Assembly: GCF_030209445.1 (NCBI RefSeq)
Contig: NZ_JARVSD010000002.1
Location: 84,470 to 148,469, forward strand
Source: Promicromonospora sp. MEB111
GTDB taxonomy: Bacteria > Actinomycetota > Actinomycetes > Actinomycetales > Cellulomonadaceae
Direction: 5' to 3'
Length of the DNA: 64,000 nucleotides
Shown: piece by piece, positions 8,494 to 17,111 of the stretch
How positions within the stretch are numbered: the first letter of the stretch is position 1
How the letters are laid out: each line of letters starts with the position of its first letter
Made by a program: the position numbers and the translations under genes
The notes under the pieces: generated by a model
Databases searched by the model: none
The model's input: the letters and a program-made list of their open reading frames with translations, nothing else
Told to the model about the DNA's origin: nothing

Positions 8494-9132
8494 TCACCGC
8501 CGGGTCATCACGAACCCCGCGTGGTGCAGCGTGCCGTCCAGCAGCTCGCCGAAGGCCCAGAACCCCGAATCGTCGAGGTACGTGATCCGGTCGTCGCGAA
8601 CCCAGTAGCGACCCGTGTAGGCGTCTGGCCGCCCGTTCCGGGTCTCCGAGTAGCGTCCGTCGGCTGTCAGGTGCTGCGCCAGCCCCCGGCCCGGGTCCAC
8701 CCACGTGCCGACCCACGTCTCCCCGACGGCCGGGTCTGCCAGGTCCACGCCCGCGGGGCGCGTGGGTCGTCCGTCGTGCGCCTCCAGGTGGCCGGACACG
8801 TACACCGCGGCCAGGTCCGCGGGATGGACCACGAGCATGCGACGGATCTGCGACTCGCCGACGGCACGGCGTACCAGGGCGAATGTGGCGCGGTTGCCCG
8901 GCACCAGGTCGTAGCTGCCCCGTTGTGATGCGGGGCGTTGTGCCACGGCGCTGTCCACCATGAGCGGGACCGCGTACGCGCCCCTCGCGTCGACCACCTC
9001 GGTGTCGTCGTCCGGCGGCTCTGCGGCGAGGACACCCGCCGAGACGTACAGGGCGTCACGAGCGGGTGTGCTCGGCGTCCTCATGACGGTCGCACCGGTC
9101 AGCACGAACGGTCCGTCGATCTGCTCGGTCAC
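8494..9132 (-). CDS. Atu4866-domain protein with a truncated amidohydrolase-like N-terminus
   Basis: About 212 residues. The C-terminal 90 residues match the Atu4866 beta-barrel family: WVGTWVD, DGRYSETRNGR, AYTGRYWVRDD and a final LHHAGFVMTRR. The N-terminal part (FVLTGATVMRTPS, then VVDARGAYAVPLMVDS) resembles the small beta domain at the start of amidohydrolases. The metal-binding HxH that should follow is absent, so this part is not catalytic. The GTG at 9132 has a well-spaced GGAG; an ATG at 9144 is the alternative. It is convergent with the PAP2 pair, with 7 bp between stops. The function of the family is unknown. Confidence 0.65.
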   Translation of the reverse strand: MTEQIDGPFVLTGATVMRTPSTPARDALYVSAGVLAAEPPDDDTEVVDARGAYAVPLMVDSAVAQRPASQRGSYDLVPGNRATFALVRRAVGESQIRRMLVVHPADLAAVYVSGHLEAHDGRPTRPAGVDLADPAVGETWVGTWVDPGRGLAQHLTADGRYSETRNGRPDAYTGRYWVRDDRITYLDDSGFWAFGELLDGTLHHAGFVMTRR

Positions 9133-9199
9133 CTGTCGCTCCATTCCTTGAGATGTCGTCGGATGCGGGTGGGCCGCACCCGTCTGGTGCGTGGGGCGG

Positions 9200-10741
9200 T
9201 CACGGGGCCTGCGTCACGTGCGACACGTGCACGGCCTCGGCGTCCAGGACGCTCTCCTCTGCGCGCAGGACGTCGTCGTCCAGGGTTCCCTCGGCCCGGA
9301 TCCGACCGAGCTCGTCCCGTTTGACGTCGAGCACGGCGGTGCGCAGCGCGCGCGCAGCAGAGGGATCGTCGGTCTCCTGCTCCGGGAGATACGACTCCTC
9401 GGCGATTCCGCTGGCGGCGCGCGGGGCAGGGAACTGCTCCAGCAGCGCCGGGAGCTCGCGCTGGACCCGGGCTGCGATCCGCTGCCGCACGAGCTCCGCC
9501 TCGCGGGCCCCCTCGTGGTCGGCGGGCAGTCGGACGGCCCGGGTGACGAGAGGGAGGGTCGGGCCGAGCAGCACGAGGGTCAGCGTGACGGTGACGGCGG
9601 TGATGAAGACGATCGCGTCGCGCTGCTCGATCGGCGCGCCCGAGGCGGTCGCGACCGGGACGGTGAGCGCGGCGGCCAGCGAGATCGCGCCGCGCATACC
9701 TGCCCAGGCGATGGGTAGCCGCTCGCGGGGGCTGATGCGCAGCGAGCGCTGAGCGGCACGGCGGTCGAGGGCCCGCACGACGTACGGCACCGTGTAGAAC
9801 CAGGCGAGACGCACGACGATGACGGTCAGTGCCACCAGGACCGCGATCACCGTCGCGTCCCGTAGACCGGTGGAGGACAGACCGCCCACGACGCCGGGAA
9901 TCTGGGTGCCGATGAGGACGAACAGGGCGCCGTTGAGGAGGAACGCCGTCACCTCCCAGAACGCGTACGACTGGCGGCGGGCCTGGGCCTCGATGTGGCG
10001 TGGTGCGATACGGCTCGTGAGCAGACCGCACGTGACGACCGCCAGCACCCCGGAGACATGGATGAGCTCGGCCGGCAGGAATGCCAGCATCGGGGTGGCG
10101 ACGCTCAGACCGCTGTGCAGGATCGGCTCGCCCAGCCGGCGCCGTAGCGGGACGAGCAGGTAGGCGACGGCGGCGCCGATCGCGATGCCGCCCCCAAAGG
10201 ACTCCGCCAGGCGCAGCGCGGTGCCGCCGACGGACAGCGGCTGCCCCTCGACGAGGAACTCCAGGGTGACCGCCAGCAGGACGAGGGCCGTGCCGTCGTT
10301 CAGGAGGCTCTCGGTGCGCAGCACGGTGAGCGTGCGACGCGGCAGCGAGCCGGAGACTGCGGAGACCGCTACCGCGTCGGTCGGGGCGAGGACCGCACCG
10401 AGCACGAGCCCGATGGGCCAGGGCAGTCCCAGCAGGTGGGCGACGGCCGCGACCGCCGCGGCCGTGGCGATGACCAGGAGGGTCGCCTGGAGCGTGATGG
10501 CCCGCAGGTTGCTGCGGATCAGGTGGACCGAGGAGTTCAGGGCCTCCCAGTACAGCAGTGCCGGGAGGAACAGGAACAGCACGACGTGGGGTGACAGCTC
10601 GGCGTCGCCCAGCGGGGTGAGGCCGATCAGCACGCCGACGGCGAGCAGGACGACGGGTTCGCTCAGGCGAAACCGGCGGGAGAGCCAGGCGCCGGCGAGC
10701 ACGGCCACCACCACGGCGGCCACGAGTTCAAGGGTGTGCAT
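9200..10741 (-). CDS. Na+/H+ antiporter, CPA1 family
   Basis: A 513-residue protein with about 12 transmembrane segments in the first 400 residues and a charged cytoplasmic tail. The core motif APTDAVAV near residue 120 and LLNDGTALVL near 148 carry the conserved Asp residues that carry the cation exchange in CPA1/NhaP-type transporters. The protein would exchange sodium (or potassium) for protons across the cytoplasmic membrane and help pH and salt homeostasis. No accessory subunit lies next to it. Confidence 0.9.
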   Translation of the reverse strand: MHTLELVAAVVVAVLAGAWLSRRFRLSEPVVLLAVGVLIGLTPLGDAELSPHVVLFLFLPALLYWEALNSSVHLIRSNLRAITLQATLLVIATAAAVAAVAHLLGLPWPIGLVLGAVLAPTDAVAVSAVSGSLPRRTLTVLRTESLLNDGTALVLLAVTLEFLVEGQPLSVGGTALRLAESFGGGIAIGAAVAYLLVPLRRRLGEPILHSGLSVATPMLAFLPAELIHVSGVLAVVTCGLLTSRIAPRHIEAQARRQSYAFWEVTAFLLNGALFVLIGTQIPGVVGGLSSTGLRDATVIAVLVALTVIVVRLAWFYTVPYVVRALDRRAAQRSLRISPRERLPIAWAGMRGAISLAAALTVPVATASGAPIEQRDAIVFITAVTVTLTLVLLGPTLPLVTRAVRLPADHEGAREAELVRQRIAARVQRELPALLEQFPAPRAASGIAEESYLPEQETDDPSAARALRTAVLDVKRDELGRIRAEGTLDDDVLRAEESVLDAEAVHVSHVTQAP

Positions 10742-10762
10742 CGAAGTCGCTCTACCGTTCGC

Positions 10763-12196
10763 TCACGGCCGGCCGGGCACGGAGAGTGCCGCCGCGGCCT
10801 CACCGGCCCGTGCGAGGATCCCCGCGCGGGACGCGTGCACGCTGCGCCGCAGCTCGCCGAGGTCCACGTCGACGAGCTCGCCGTCCCACTTGCGCGCGCG
10901 TCCGCCGACGAACACGGCCCGGACGTTGCGCGGGTCGCTGCCGAGCACGAGGGTGCCGACGGCGTCGTTGAGGGGCATGTTGTTGACCGCCTCGGCGTCG
11001 ACCAGGATCAGGTCGGCCTGCTTGCCGGGCGTGACGGAGCCGGTCACGTGGTCGAGCCCGTTGGTCCGGGCGCCCTGGAGCGTCGCGAGGTCGAGCACGT
11101 CGCGCGCAGTGATGCGCCGCACCTCGTCGGTGGTGCCGTAGGCGGCGTTGACCGCCCGCATCCGCTGGATCGCGAGCAGCGCGCGCATCTGGGTGAACAT
11201 GTCGCTCGCGAGGGCGACCTCGACATCGATGCTCAGCCCCGGGCGGATCCCGACCGCCAGTGCCTCGTCGACGGCGGGGATCGCGGTCTCCAGGCCGATC
11301 TGCGCCTCGGATGTCGGAGCGAGCGCGACGGTCGCCCCGGCGTCGCCCATGGCCTGCCACGCCTCCGTCGTCAGACCCGTGGCGTGGATCAGCGTGGTGC
11401 TCGGGCCGAGGATGCCCTGGCGCGCCCACTCCAGCACCGCGCGGGAGGAGGGCTCGCCGAAGACGGCGTCGACGCTCACGCCGATGCCGAGCTCGCGCGC
11501 GACCCGCGCGAGCCGGGGACCGTACGCGATCTCGGGCCCGGCGATCTCGTCCGTCGCGAGCGCCGCGACGCGCAGGGTGAGCAGCTGGTCGTCGCTCGCG
11601 AAATAGGTGGAGCGCAGCCGGGTCAGGTCGGCCGGCCACTGGTGGTCCCAGTCGCCGAAGTGCGGGCCCATCGACGCGTGCACCCCGCGGATCCCCGAGT
11701 CGGCCAGCGCCGCGATGGCACGGTCGGAGTGCTCCGCGGAGCGGGAGTTGTGCGCGAAGTCGAGCATGCAGGTGATCCCGCTGTCCAGCGCGGTGAGGGC
11801 GGCCAGGCGGGTGCCCGTGTACACGTCCTCGGGGTCGAGCACCGGGGCGACGCCGCTGAGCGTCGACACGACGTACTCACCGAGGTCGTTCACGTCGGGG
11901 ATGCTGCGCCGGAGCGTCGCCTCCCAGGCGTGCCGGTGCGTGTCCACCAGGCCGGGCGCCACGATCGACCCTTCCGCGTCGATGACCAGGGCGCCGTCCT
12001 CCGCGCCCTGGGCGGAGAGGTCCGGCCCCACCGACGCGATCCGGCTGCCCTCGATCAGCACGTCACCTCGGGGCAGGTCGGGCACCGCCGGATCCATCGT
12101 GACGACGTACGCGCCCTTCACGAGGATCCGGCGGCGGTCGTCGAAGGCGCTGCGCAGGACGTGGTTCGAGACGGCGTCGGCGGGCAGGGAGTTCAT
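10763..12196 (-). CDS. Amidohydrolase-family deaminase or hydrolase
   Basis: About 477 residues with the TIM-barrel amidohydrolase layout. The metal motif is DTHRHAWE near residue 67, where the second position is Arg-His as in the atrazine/8-oxoguanine/guanine deaminase group. LIHATGL and a late SIDVEVALASD segment follow. The small beta domain is split between both ends (YVVTMDPA at the start, GKQADLILVDAEAV at the end). This group releases ammonia or chloride from heterocyclic bases and triazines; the exact substrate cannot be read. ATG 12196 has a clear AAGGAAG ribosome binding site. It is divergent from an XRE-MmyB regulator that may control it. Confidence 0.8.
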   Translation of the reverse strand: MNSLPADAVSNHVLRSAFDDRRRILVKGAYVVTMDPAVPDLPRGDVLIEGSRIASVGPDLSAQGAEDGALVIDAEGSIVAPGLVDTHRHAWEATLRRSIPDVNDLGEYVVSTLSGVAPVLDPEDVYTGTRLAALTALDSGITCMLDFAHNSRSAEHSDRAIAALADSGIRGVHASMGPHFGDWDHQWPADLTRLRSTYFASDDQLLTLRVAALATDEIAGPEIAYGPRLARVARELGIGVSVDAVFGEPSSRAVLEWARQGILGPSTTLIHATGLTTEAWQAMGDAGATVALAPTSEAQIGLETAIPAVDEALAVGIRPGLSIDVEVALASDMFTQMRALLAIQRMRAVNAAYGTTDEVRRITARDVLDLATLQGARTNGLDHVTGSVTPGKQADLILVDAEAVNNMPLNDAVGTLVLGSDPRNVRAVFVGGRARKWDGELVDVDLGELRRSVHASRAGILARAGEAAAALSVPGRP

Positions 12197-12345
12197 GGGG
12201 GCTTCCTTCCGGTCGGGTGGACTGCCCCCATGCTCGGCGGGTCTCCCGATGCCGAACCAGGCCGCCGCGCACCCAGGAAGCGCACGGCGACCCATCGCCC
12301 GGCGGTGCCGGGACTCCTCGATCCGTGCTGACCGCGACCGAACCA

Positions 12346-12403
12346 GGTGGTAACGGTTCGGCAACAGGAGCGCGTTAGGATCGTCTCGCAGTCAGGTACC
12401 ACC
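12346..12403. promoter_or_regulatory. Divergent control region with inverted GGTGGTA/TACCACC
   Basis: Between the amidohydrolase and the XRE-MmyB gene there is an inverted pair GGTGGTA (12346-12352) and TACCACC (12397-12403), and a TAGGAT -10-like box near 12376 on the plus strand. The half-sites flank this box and could be an operator for the XRE regulator. This is suggestive only. Confidence 0.3.
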
Positions 12404-12469
12404 GTGCGACACCCTCCATGCGGAGGTTCACAGAACGCCGCGACCGTCGCCCGTCCGATGGGAGCGAAC

Positions 12470-13306
12470 GTGAGCGAGCTGGGCGATTTCCTCCGGGCCA
12501 AGCGGGCTGCGGCCTCCGTCGAGGCGCTGCCCTTCCCCTCCTCGGGACGACGACGCGTCCCGGGCCTCCGCCGGGACGAGGTCGCCCTGCTCGCCGGGGT
12601 GAGCGTGGACTACTACACGCGGCTCGAGCAGGGGCGGGAGACGAACCCGTCGGCACAGGTGCTGGACGCCCTCGCCCACTCCCTGGACCTCACCGTCCAC
12701 GAGCGGCGCTACGCCTACGGGCTCGCGCAGATCGCGTGGGTCCCGGAGCTCGCCGAGGCCCCGGAGCCGGTCGACGCCACCCTCACGCGCCTGATGGAGC
12801 GCTGGCCCGGAGCAGCGTGCTTCGTGCTCGACCCGCTGCTCGACATCGTGGCGATGAACCGGCTCGCGACCGCCATGTTCGAGCCGTTCTCCACGACGCG
12901 GAACCTGGTCGAGATGGTCTTCCTCGACCCCGAGGGCCGGGCCTTCTACGCCGACTGGGAACGCGCGGCCACCGGATGCGTGGCCAACCTGCGGGCCACC
13001 TCCGGCCTCTACGCCGGCACAGCGCGCCGCAAGGAGCTCCTGGACCGGCTCACCACCGGCAGCGCGTACTTCTCCGAGCTGTGGGCCGCGCACGAGGTGG
13101 AGCCCAAGACCCACGACCAGAAGACGCTCCGGCACCCGGCCGTCGGTGAGTTCGTGATCGACTTCGACGCCTTCGAGGTCTCCGCCCTGCCCGGGCACCA
13201 GCTCGTCGTCTACCGTGCCGAGCCGGCGAGCGCCGGCGAGCGGGCGTTCCACGAGCTGTCCGCGCTGCCTGCGACCGCGACGCAGGACGGCCTGGTCACC
13301 GGCTGA
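12470..13306 (+). CDS. XRE-type regulator with MmyB-like ligand-binding domain
   Basis: About 278 residues. The N-terminal helix-turn-helix reads LRRDEVALLAGVSVDYYTRLEQG (split here as LRRDEVALLAGVS and VDYYTRLEQG), a hallmark of this actinobacterial family. The MmyB-like domain from about residue 100 includes VLDPLLDIVAMN, MVFLDPEGR and LRHPAVGEF. MmyB-like domains are PAS-like and bind small lipids or fatty acids; members usually repress an adjacent oxidoreductase gene. The GTG at 12470 follows a GGGAG ribosome binding site. It is divergent from the amidohydrolase and 100 bp upstream of a second MmyB domain without HTH. Confidence 0.85.
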   Translation: MSELGDFLRAKRAAASVEALPFPSSGRRRVPGLRRDEVALLAGVSVDYYTRLEQGRETNPSAQVLDALAHSLDLTVHERRYAYGLAQIAWVPELAEAPEPVDATLTRLMERWPGAACFVLDPLLDIVAMNRLATAMFEPFSTTRNLVEMVFLDPEGRAFYADWERAATGCVANLRATSGLYAGTARRKELLDRLTTGSAYFSELWAAHEVEPKTHDQKTLRHPAVGEFVIDFDAFEVSALPGHQLVVYRAEPASAGERAFHELSALPATATQDGLVTG

Positions 13307-13406
13307 GCACGCGCCGGGCGCACCCCGTGCCGCCGCCGTGCACCCGCGTGCGCCTGGCAGGAGCAGGGCCAGGCTCGTCCGGCGTGGCGCGGCTAGCGTG
13401 CCGACC

Positions 13407-13901
13407 GTGCATGCCCCGAACGCCCGACCGGTCCTGCCGCTCCCGGAGCACGAACCGGCCGTCGTCCTGGACGGCGGCCTGCTCGTCGTCGACGCGAACC
13501 GGCGGTGGCGGTCCCTCCATCTCCCCTTCGCCGACCGATCCGACGTCGGCCGCATGGTGTTCCGCGACCCGGCGGCCGCGACGTTCTTCGTGAACCGCCG
13601 GCACGAGGAGTACGACGTGGTGGCGGCGCTGCTCGACGGGATCGGCACGGAGCACACCCGGGAGGCAGCGCAGGCCGCCGTCCGGGACCTCAGGGAGGAG
13701 AGCCCGCACTTCGACGCCCTGTGGGGCGGTCTGCGCGTGCGCCAGCGGCTGGTGGACACCTACGTGGTGCGCCACCCCGACCTCGGCGAGCTGACCTTCG
13801 ACCGCCGGACGGCACGGCACGACGGTCTCCTGCTGCGTGTCGCCACGCCTCGTCCGGCGACGTCGCGCCTGCTGCCGCTGCTCGATCACCTGCCCGGCTG
13901 A
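13407..13901 (+). CDS. MmyB-like domain protein without DNA-binding domain
   Basis: About 164 residues corresponding only to the C-terminal ligand-binding half of MmyB regulators. VVLDGGLLVVDANRRW, MVFRDPAAATFF and VVRHPDLGELTFD align in order with VLDPLLDIVAMN, MVFLDPEGRAFY and LRHPAVGEFVIDF of the preceding regulator. There is no helix-turn-helix. It has its own leaderless promoter: TAGCGT at 13394-13399, 7 nt before the GTG. This indicates an expressed stand-alone protein and not a broken 3' end. It may titrate ligand or form inactive heterodimers with its neighbour; this is inference. Confidence 0.65.
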   Translation: MHAPNARPVLPLPEHEPAVVLDGGLLVVDANRRWRSLHLPFADRSDVGRMVFRDPAAATFFVNRRHEEYDVVAALLDGIGTEHTREAAQAAVRDLREESPHFDALWGGLRVRQRLVDTYVVRHPDLGELTFDRRTARHDGLLLRVATPRPATSRLLPLLDHLPG

Positions 13902-14055
13902 ACGCCGTGCCCGGCGGCCATCAGGTACCGCTCGTCCGCGCACCCTGGCTGCGGCACTGCTAGGAAACTGGCGGCCTGGTTCGCCGTGGGCCCGGGCATG
14001 AATCTGGATGTGCCCCCGAACGAGGGGCGGTAGCACCAGACAAGGAGTCATCACC

Positions 14056-14832
14056 ATGAGCGGAATCATCATCCCCGGGGCCCTCGACGGACGCGTGGCG
14101 GTCATCACGGGCGCATCCAGCGGCATCGGCGAGGCCACCGCGGAGACGTTCGCCGCACTCGGTGCGAAGGTTGCCCTGCTCGCCCGGCGAGGCGACCGGC
14201 TCGACGCCGTCGTGGCACGCATCAAGGAGAAGGGCGGCACGGCGATCGCGGTGCCGACCGACGTCACCGACCGCGCACAGGTCCTGGCCGCCGCCGAGCG
14301 GGTCCGGGACGAGCTCGGCGGGGCGGACCTCGGGTTCGCGAACGCCGGCGTCCAGCTCATCGCCTCGATCAGCGACCTGAAGGTCGAGGACTGGGACGCC
14401 CAGATCGACCTGAACATCAAGGGCGTCATGAACACGATCCAGGCGTTCCTGCCTGACCTGGAGACCGCTGCGGCGGCCGGCCGGACGGCGGACCTCGTGA
14501 CCACCTCGTCCATCGCCGCGACGCGGATCCTGGAGAAGTTCCAGGTCTACTCGGGCACCAAGGCCTATGTCAGCCACATCACCCGCCTGCTGCGCACGGA
14601 GCTCGGCCGCAAGAACATCCGCGTGTCGACCGTCGAGCCCGGCATGGTCGACACCGAGCTGCCCGACCACGTGACCGACCCCGACGCGAGCAGCCTCATG
14701 GCCGACCTGATCGAGCAGATCGACGTGCTGCAGTCCCAGGACGTCGCCGAGACCGTCGCGTTCGTGGCGGGCCTGCCGAAGCACGTGAACCTCACCGAGA
14801 TCACGATCCTGCCCACGCAGCAGATCATCTGA
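14056..14832 (+). CDS. SDR-family oxidoreductase
   Basis: About 258 residues of classical short-chain dehydrogenase type. It has the cofactor motif TGASSGIG near residue 20, a NAG motif (FANAGV), catalytic Ser in TTSSIA, and the YSGTK active site (YxxxK) near 165. The PG motif following (EPGMVDTEL) fits too. It reduces or oxidises a carbonyl or alcohol with NAD(P)H; the substrate is unknown. The start at ATG 14056 is set by AAGGAG 9 nt upstream. Nine bases after its stop begins a flavin-reductase-like gene, so the two form an operon, perhaps for redox stress or aromatic breakdown. Confidence 0.85.
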   Translation: MSGIIIPGALDGRVAVITGASSGIGEATAETFAALGAKVALLARRGDRLDAVVARIKEKGGTAIAVPTDVTDRAQVLAAAERVRDELGGADLGFANAGVQLIASISDLKVEDWDAQIDLNIKGVMNTIQAFLPDLETAAAAGRTADLVTTSSIAATRILEKFQVYSGTKAYVSHITRLLRTELGRKNIRVSTVEPGMVDTELPDHVTDPDASSLMADLIEQIDVLQSQDVAETVAFVAGLPKHVNLTEITILPTQQII

Positions 14833-14841
14833 GGCCTCGTC

Positions 14842-15405
14842 ATGGACGACCGATTCACGCCGTATCCGCTGGACAAGGTCCATCGCCTGTTCGAGCCCGG
14901 GCCCGTCGTGCTGGTCTCGACCTTCGACGGGCACCGCGCGAACCTGATGACCAACGGGTTCAACATGCCGGTACGGCACTCCGCGACGATCGCTCTCGTC
15001 GTCGGGCCCTGGGACCACTCGTACGAGGCGCTCCGGGACACCGGTGAGTGCGTCATCGGCATCCCCGGCCGCGACATCCTCGAGACGGTCGTCGACATCG
15101 GCAACGTGTCGGGCACCGACGTCGACAAGTGGGACCGCTTCGGCCTGACGCCGGCACCCGCGGCCACGGTCCGGGCTCCGCTCGTCACGGAATGCTTCGC
15201 CAACGTCGAGTGCACCGTGGCCGACGACCGCCTCGTGGACGACCACGACCTGTGGCTGCTGCGGGTCGAGCGGGCGTGGATCGATCCGGCCGTCCCCGTG
15301 GGCGCCGAGGTCCACCACCGCGGCGACGGCACGTTCTCGGCCAACGGCGAGCTGATCGACCTGCGGGCGCGCATGACCAAGTGGGAGGCGCTCACCCGCG
15401 ACTGA
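14842..15405 (+). CDS. Flavin reductase-like FMN-binding protein
   Basis: 187 residues of the flavin reductase/DIM6-NTAB split-barrel family. The order is LVSTFDGHRANLMTNGFNMP for FMN phosphate contacts near residue 25, then TIALVVGPWDHSYEALRDTG near 48, and FANVECTVADDRLVDDHDL near 115. Such proteins bind FMN and either reduce flavin with NAD(P)H or use it in a dedicated reduction. It is in an operon with the SDR gene just upstream and is followed by a strong hairpin terminator. Confidence 0.8.
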   Translation: MDDRFTPYPLDKVHRLFEPGPVVLVSTFDGHRANLMTNGFNMPVRHSATIALVVGPWDHSYEALRDTGECVIGIPGRDILETVVDIGNVSGTDVDKWDRFGLTPAPAATVRAPLVTECFANVECTVADDRLVDDHDLWLLRVERAWIDPAVPVGAEVHHRGDGTFSANGELIDLRARMTKWEALTRD

Positions 15406-15445
15406 CAGGCCGCGCTGACCAGCGGCCCTGACCAGCCGCACAGAC

Positions 15446-15475
15446 CGGGCCCGGGAACACAGGTTCCCGGGCCCG
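15446..15475 (+). terminator. Strong stem-loop terminator after the SDR/flavin reductase operon
   Basis: A perfect 13-bp stem (CGGGCCCGGGAAC paired with GTTCCCGGGCCCG) encloses a 4-nt loop ACAG. It lies 40 bp after the operon's last stop. No T-tract follows, as is common in high-GC actinobacteria. Confidence 0.7.
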
Positions 15476-15487
15476 TCGTGCGACAGG

Positions 15488-15577
15488 GTGCTGAGCAACG
15501 CCGTCGACCCCGGATGGGTCCCCACCCGCATCGGCGGGGCCGGCGCCCCGGACGACCTCGAGCTGGGCCCAGGTACG
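15488..15577 (+). pseudogene. C-terminal remnant of an SDR reductase
   Basis: The plus-strand translation reads VLSNAVDPGWVPTRIGGAG followed by APDDLELGPG. This is characteristic of the post-active-site loop of a different SDR subgroup (the VDPGWVPTRMGG type). Only about 30 codons survive, with no start, no cofactor motif and an early frame loss. It is a gene trace, distinct from the intact SDR upstream. Confidence 0.55.
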
Positions 15578-15815
15578 TGCCGCGCTGAGAGGCGACGACG
15601 ACAGCGACCTCGTCGCCATCCATCGGAGGTGTGACGCGGAGGGGCGGTTCCGCGCCGAAGCCGAGTTCCGCCAGGTCGCCGCGGAGTGGGCGCTCTGGCG
15701 TACGTTCGAGTCCGAGGTGGACGGCGCAGACGTGATCGCACAGACTCCTGCGGACCGGGACGGCTTGCGCGAGCGGTACGCCGAGTGGCTGTCCAGCGAG
15801 CCGACGGGGCTGTGA
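15495..15815 (+). pseudogene. Open reading frame fragment without start codon
   Basis: A frame of 106 sense codons ends at TGA 15813-15815. The last 80 residues have strong coding character (for example AEAEFRQVAAEWALWRTF and RDGLRERYAEWLSSEPTGL). I find no ATG, GTG or TTG in it that could start the protein, and its 5' part overlaps the SDR remnant in another frame. It is probably the 3' end of a gene joined to foreign sequence by a deletion. The family is not recognised. Confidence 0.4.
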
Positions 15816-15917
15816 ACATCCCGCACTCACGTCCTTGCTCGGCGACCTCAACTGCTCGGCCGCCCCTGACTGTTGACCAGCGCAGCCGTGTCACAGCCCA
15901 CCGCTATGGTGTCGGCC

Positions 15918-16415
15918 ATGCCAGTACCGGACGTCATCCCGATCGCCCACGAGCCGGGCTACCGCACCGACACGATCGGCCGGTTCGAGGGCGGCCAGTT
16001 CTTCGCGTCTGTCACGTACGCATACCGCGACGGCTATACCCAGGCGTGGGGGCCGCGGGAAGACCACAAGCACGTCTTCGCCGTCCTGCACACGTTCGAT
16101 GCCGCGGGGAATCATCTCGGCTCGGACATCTGGCGCGCGGGAACCTCCGGCGAACAACGTCGGCTGCAGGACTCGTCGCCCGGCGACGACCCAGCGACCC
16201 GGGCCGAAGCTCGACTCGCCCAACTCCTTGAGGCACTCCCGGGGCGTGAGTACGCGGATATCGCAGTCCGTCCGTTCCAGGTCGAGTTCGACCAGGTCTC
16301 CTTCGGGCTGATGATCGAGCAGCACGGCGAGGACGAGACCGAGGACAACTGGGTTGAGCTCTACCCGGACCGGCTCGGGTTTTCCGAGCCGTGGAACGGC
16401 ATCTACGACACGTGA
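15918..16415 (+). CDS. HycA-like hypothetical protein
   Basis: 165 residues. The sequence VIPIAHEPGYRTDTIGRFEG, then QFFASVTYAYRDGY, EDHKHVFAVLHTFDAAGNH and SDIWRAGT resembles a small actinobacterial family often annotated as HycA-like (formate hydrogenlyase regulator-like). The name is inherited and probably not functional, since no hydrogenlyase genes are near. A TATGGT -10 box lies at 15905-15910, exactly 7 nt before the ATG, so the gene is leaderless. The role is unknown. Confidence 0.65.
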   Translation: MPVPDVIPIAHEPGYRTDTIGRFEGGQFFASVTYAYRDGYTQAWGPREDHKHVFAVLHTFDAAGNHLGSDIWRAGTSGEQRRLQDSSPGDDPATRAEARLAQLLEALPGREYADIAVRPFQVEFDQVSFGLMIEQHGEDETEDNWVELYPDRLGFSEPWNGIYDT

Positions 16416-16521
16416 CACCGTGACCCGTCGCCGGCATGAGACACCGACGGCCCGAGCCCGCACAGCCGGGTCGGCGTGCCGCAGACACCAGACTCTGACC
16501 TGCGCGCTCACGCCGCGGTTC

Positions 16522-17058
16522 CTAGGATCCAGGCGGTCGAGCCACCGTCGTGAGGATCTCGTCCCACGGAAAGTCGTCCGCCGCCCCATCGCCCGGCTCG
16601 TGCGGCTCGCTCGGGCCGATCACCACGTTCACGCCCCACTCCTTGAGGGTGGTCAGACTCCCCTGATAGGTCGGGTGGGCGGCGAACCTGATGTTGGTAT
16701 ACGGCGCCACGGTGATCGGGACGCCCCGGCCGACCTGTTCGGCCAGGCGGGTCAGGACGTAGGTATCCGCGATACCCAGCGCCCACTTGGTGATCGTGTT
16801 GTAGGTCGCCGGCGCCACGACCACGGCGTCCGGATCGGGCAGCGAGTAGCCGACCGCCGTGTGGAAGTCCGTCCGCACCGGGCGTCCCGTGGCCTCCGCG
16901 ATCTGCCGCATCGTCTCGGGAAAGGTGCTCAGCGCCTGCTCGGTGGCCAGGACGTGCACGTCCCAGCCCTGCTCGGCGGCCAGCGGCAGGAGCCGGGACG
17001 GCACCTGCCGGGTCGCTCCGGCAGCCGTCACCACGACGTACAGCACGCCCAGACTCAT
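16522..17058 (-). CDS. Flavoprotein family protein (PPC decarboxylase-like fold)
   Basis: 178 residues of the HFCD flavoprotein fold. VLYVVVTAAGATRQVPS opens the protein, DAVVVAPATYNTITKWALGIAD near residue 80 (split as DAVVVAPATYNTI and TKWALGIAD) is the FMN-binding stretch, and PYTNIRFAAHPTYQ follows. Relatives include phosphopantothenoylcysteine decarboxylase and epidermin-type decarboxylases, but the genuine CoaC catalytic context is not obvious. A TAGCCT -10 box lies 6 nt before the ATG, implying leaderless expression. No lantibiotic precursor is nearby. Confidence 0.75.
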   Translation of the reverse strand: MSLGVLYVVVTAAGATRQVPSRLLPLAAEQGWDVHVLATEQALSTFPETMRQIAEATGRPVRTDFHTAVGYSLPDPDAVVVAPATYNTITKWALGIADTYVLTRLAEQVGRGVPITVAPYTNIRFAAHPTYQGSLTTLKEWGVNVVIGPSEPHEPGDGAADDFPWDEILTTVARPPGS

Positions 17059-17111
17059 GGCGCGAGGCTACTGGGTCCGCGGCCGGGCCGGACCAGCCAT
17101 ACGCCGACCGC

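Noticed and set aside
13960..15894. 644-codon open frame on the minus strand
   Set aside because: It runs antisense to the SDR and flavin reductase genes, both of which have full motif sets and ribosome binding sites.
15918..16415. Formate hydrogenlyase regulation
   Set aside because: The HycA-like name is inherited; no hydrogenase or formate dehydrogenase genes are in the window.
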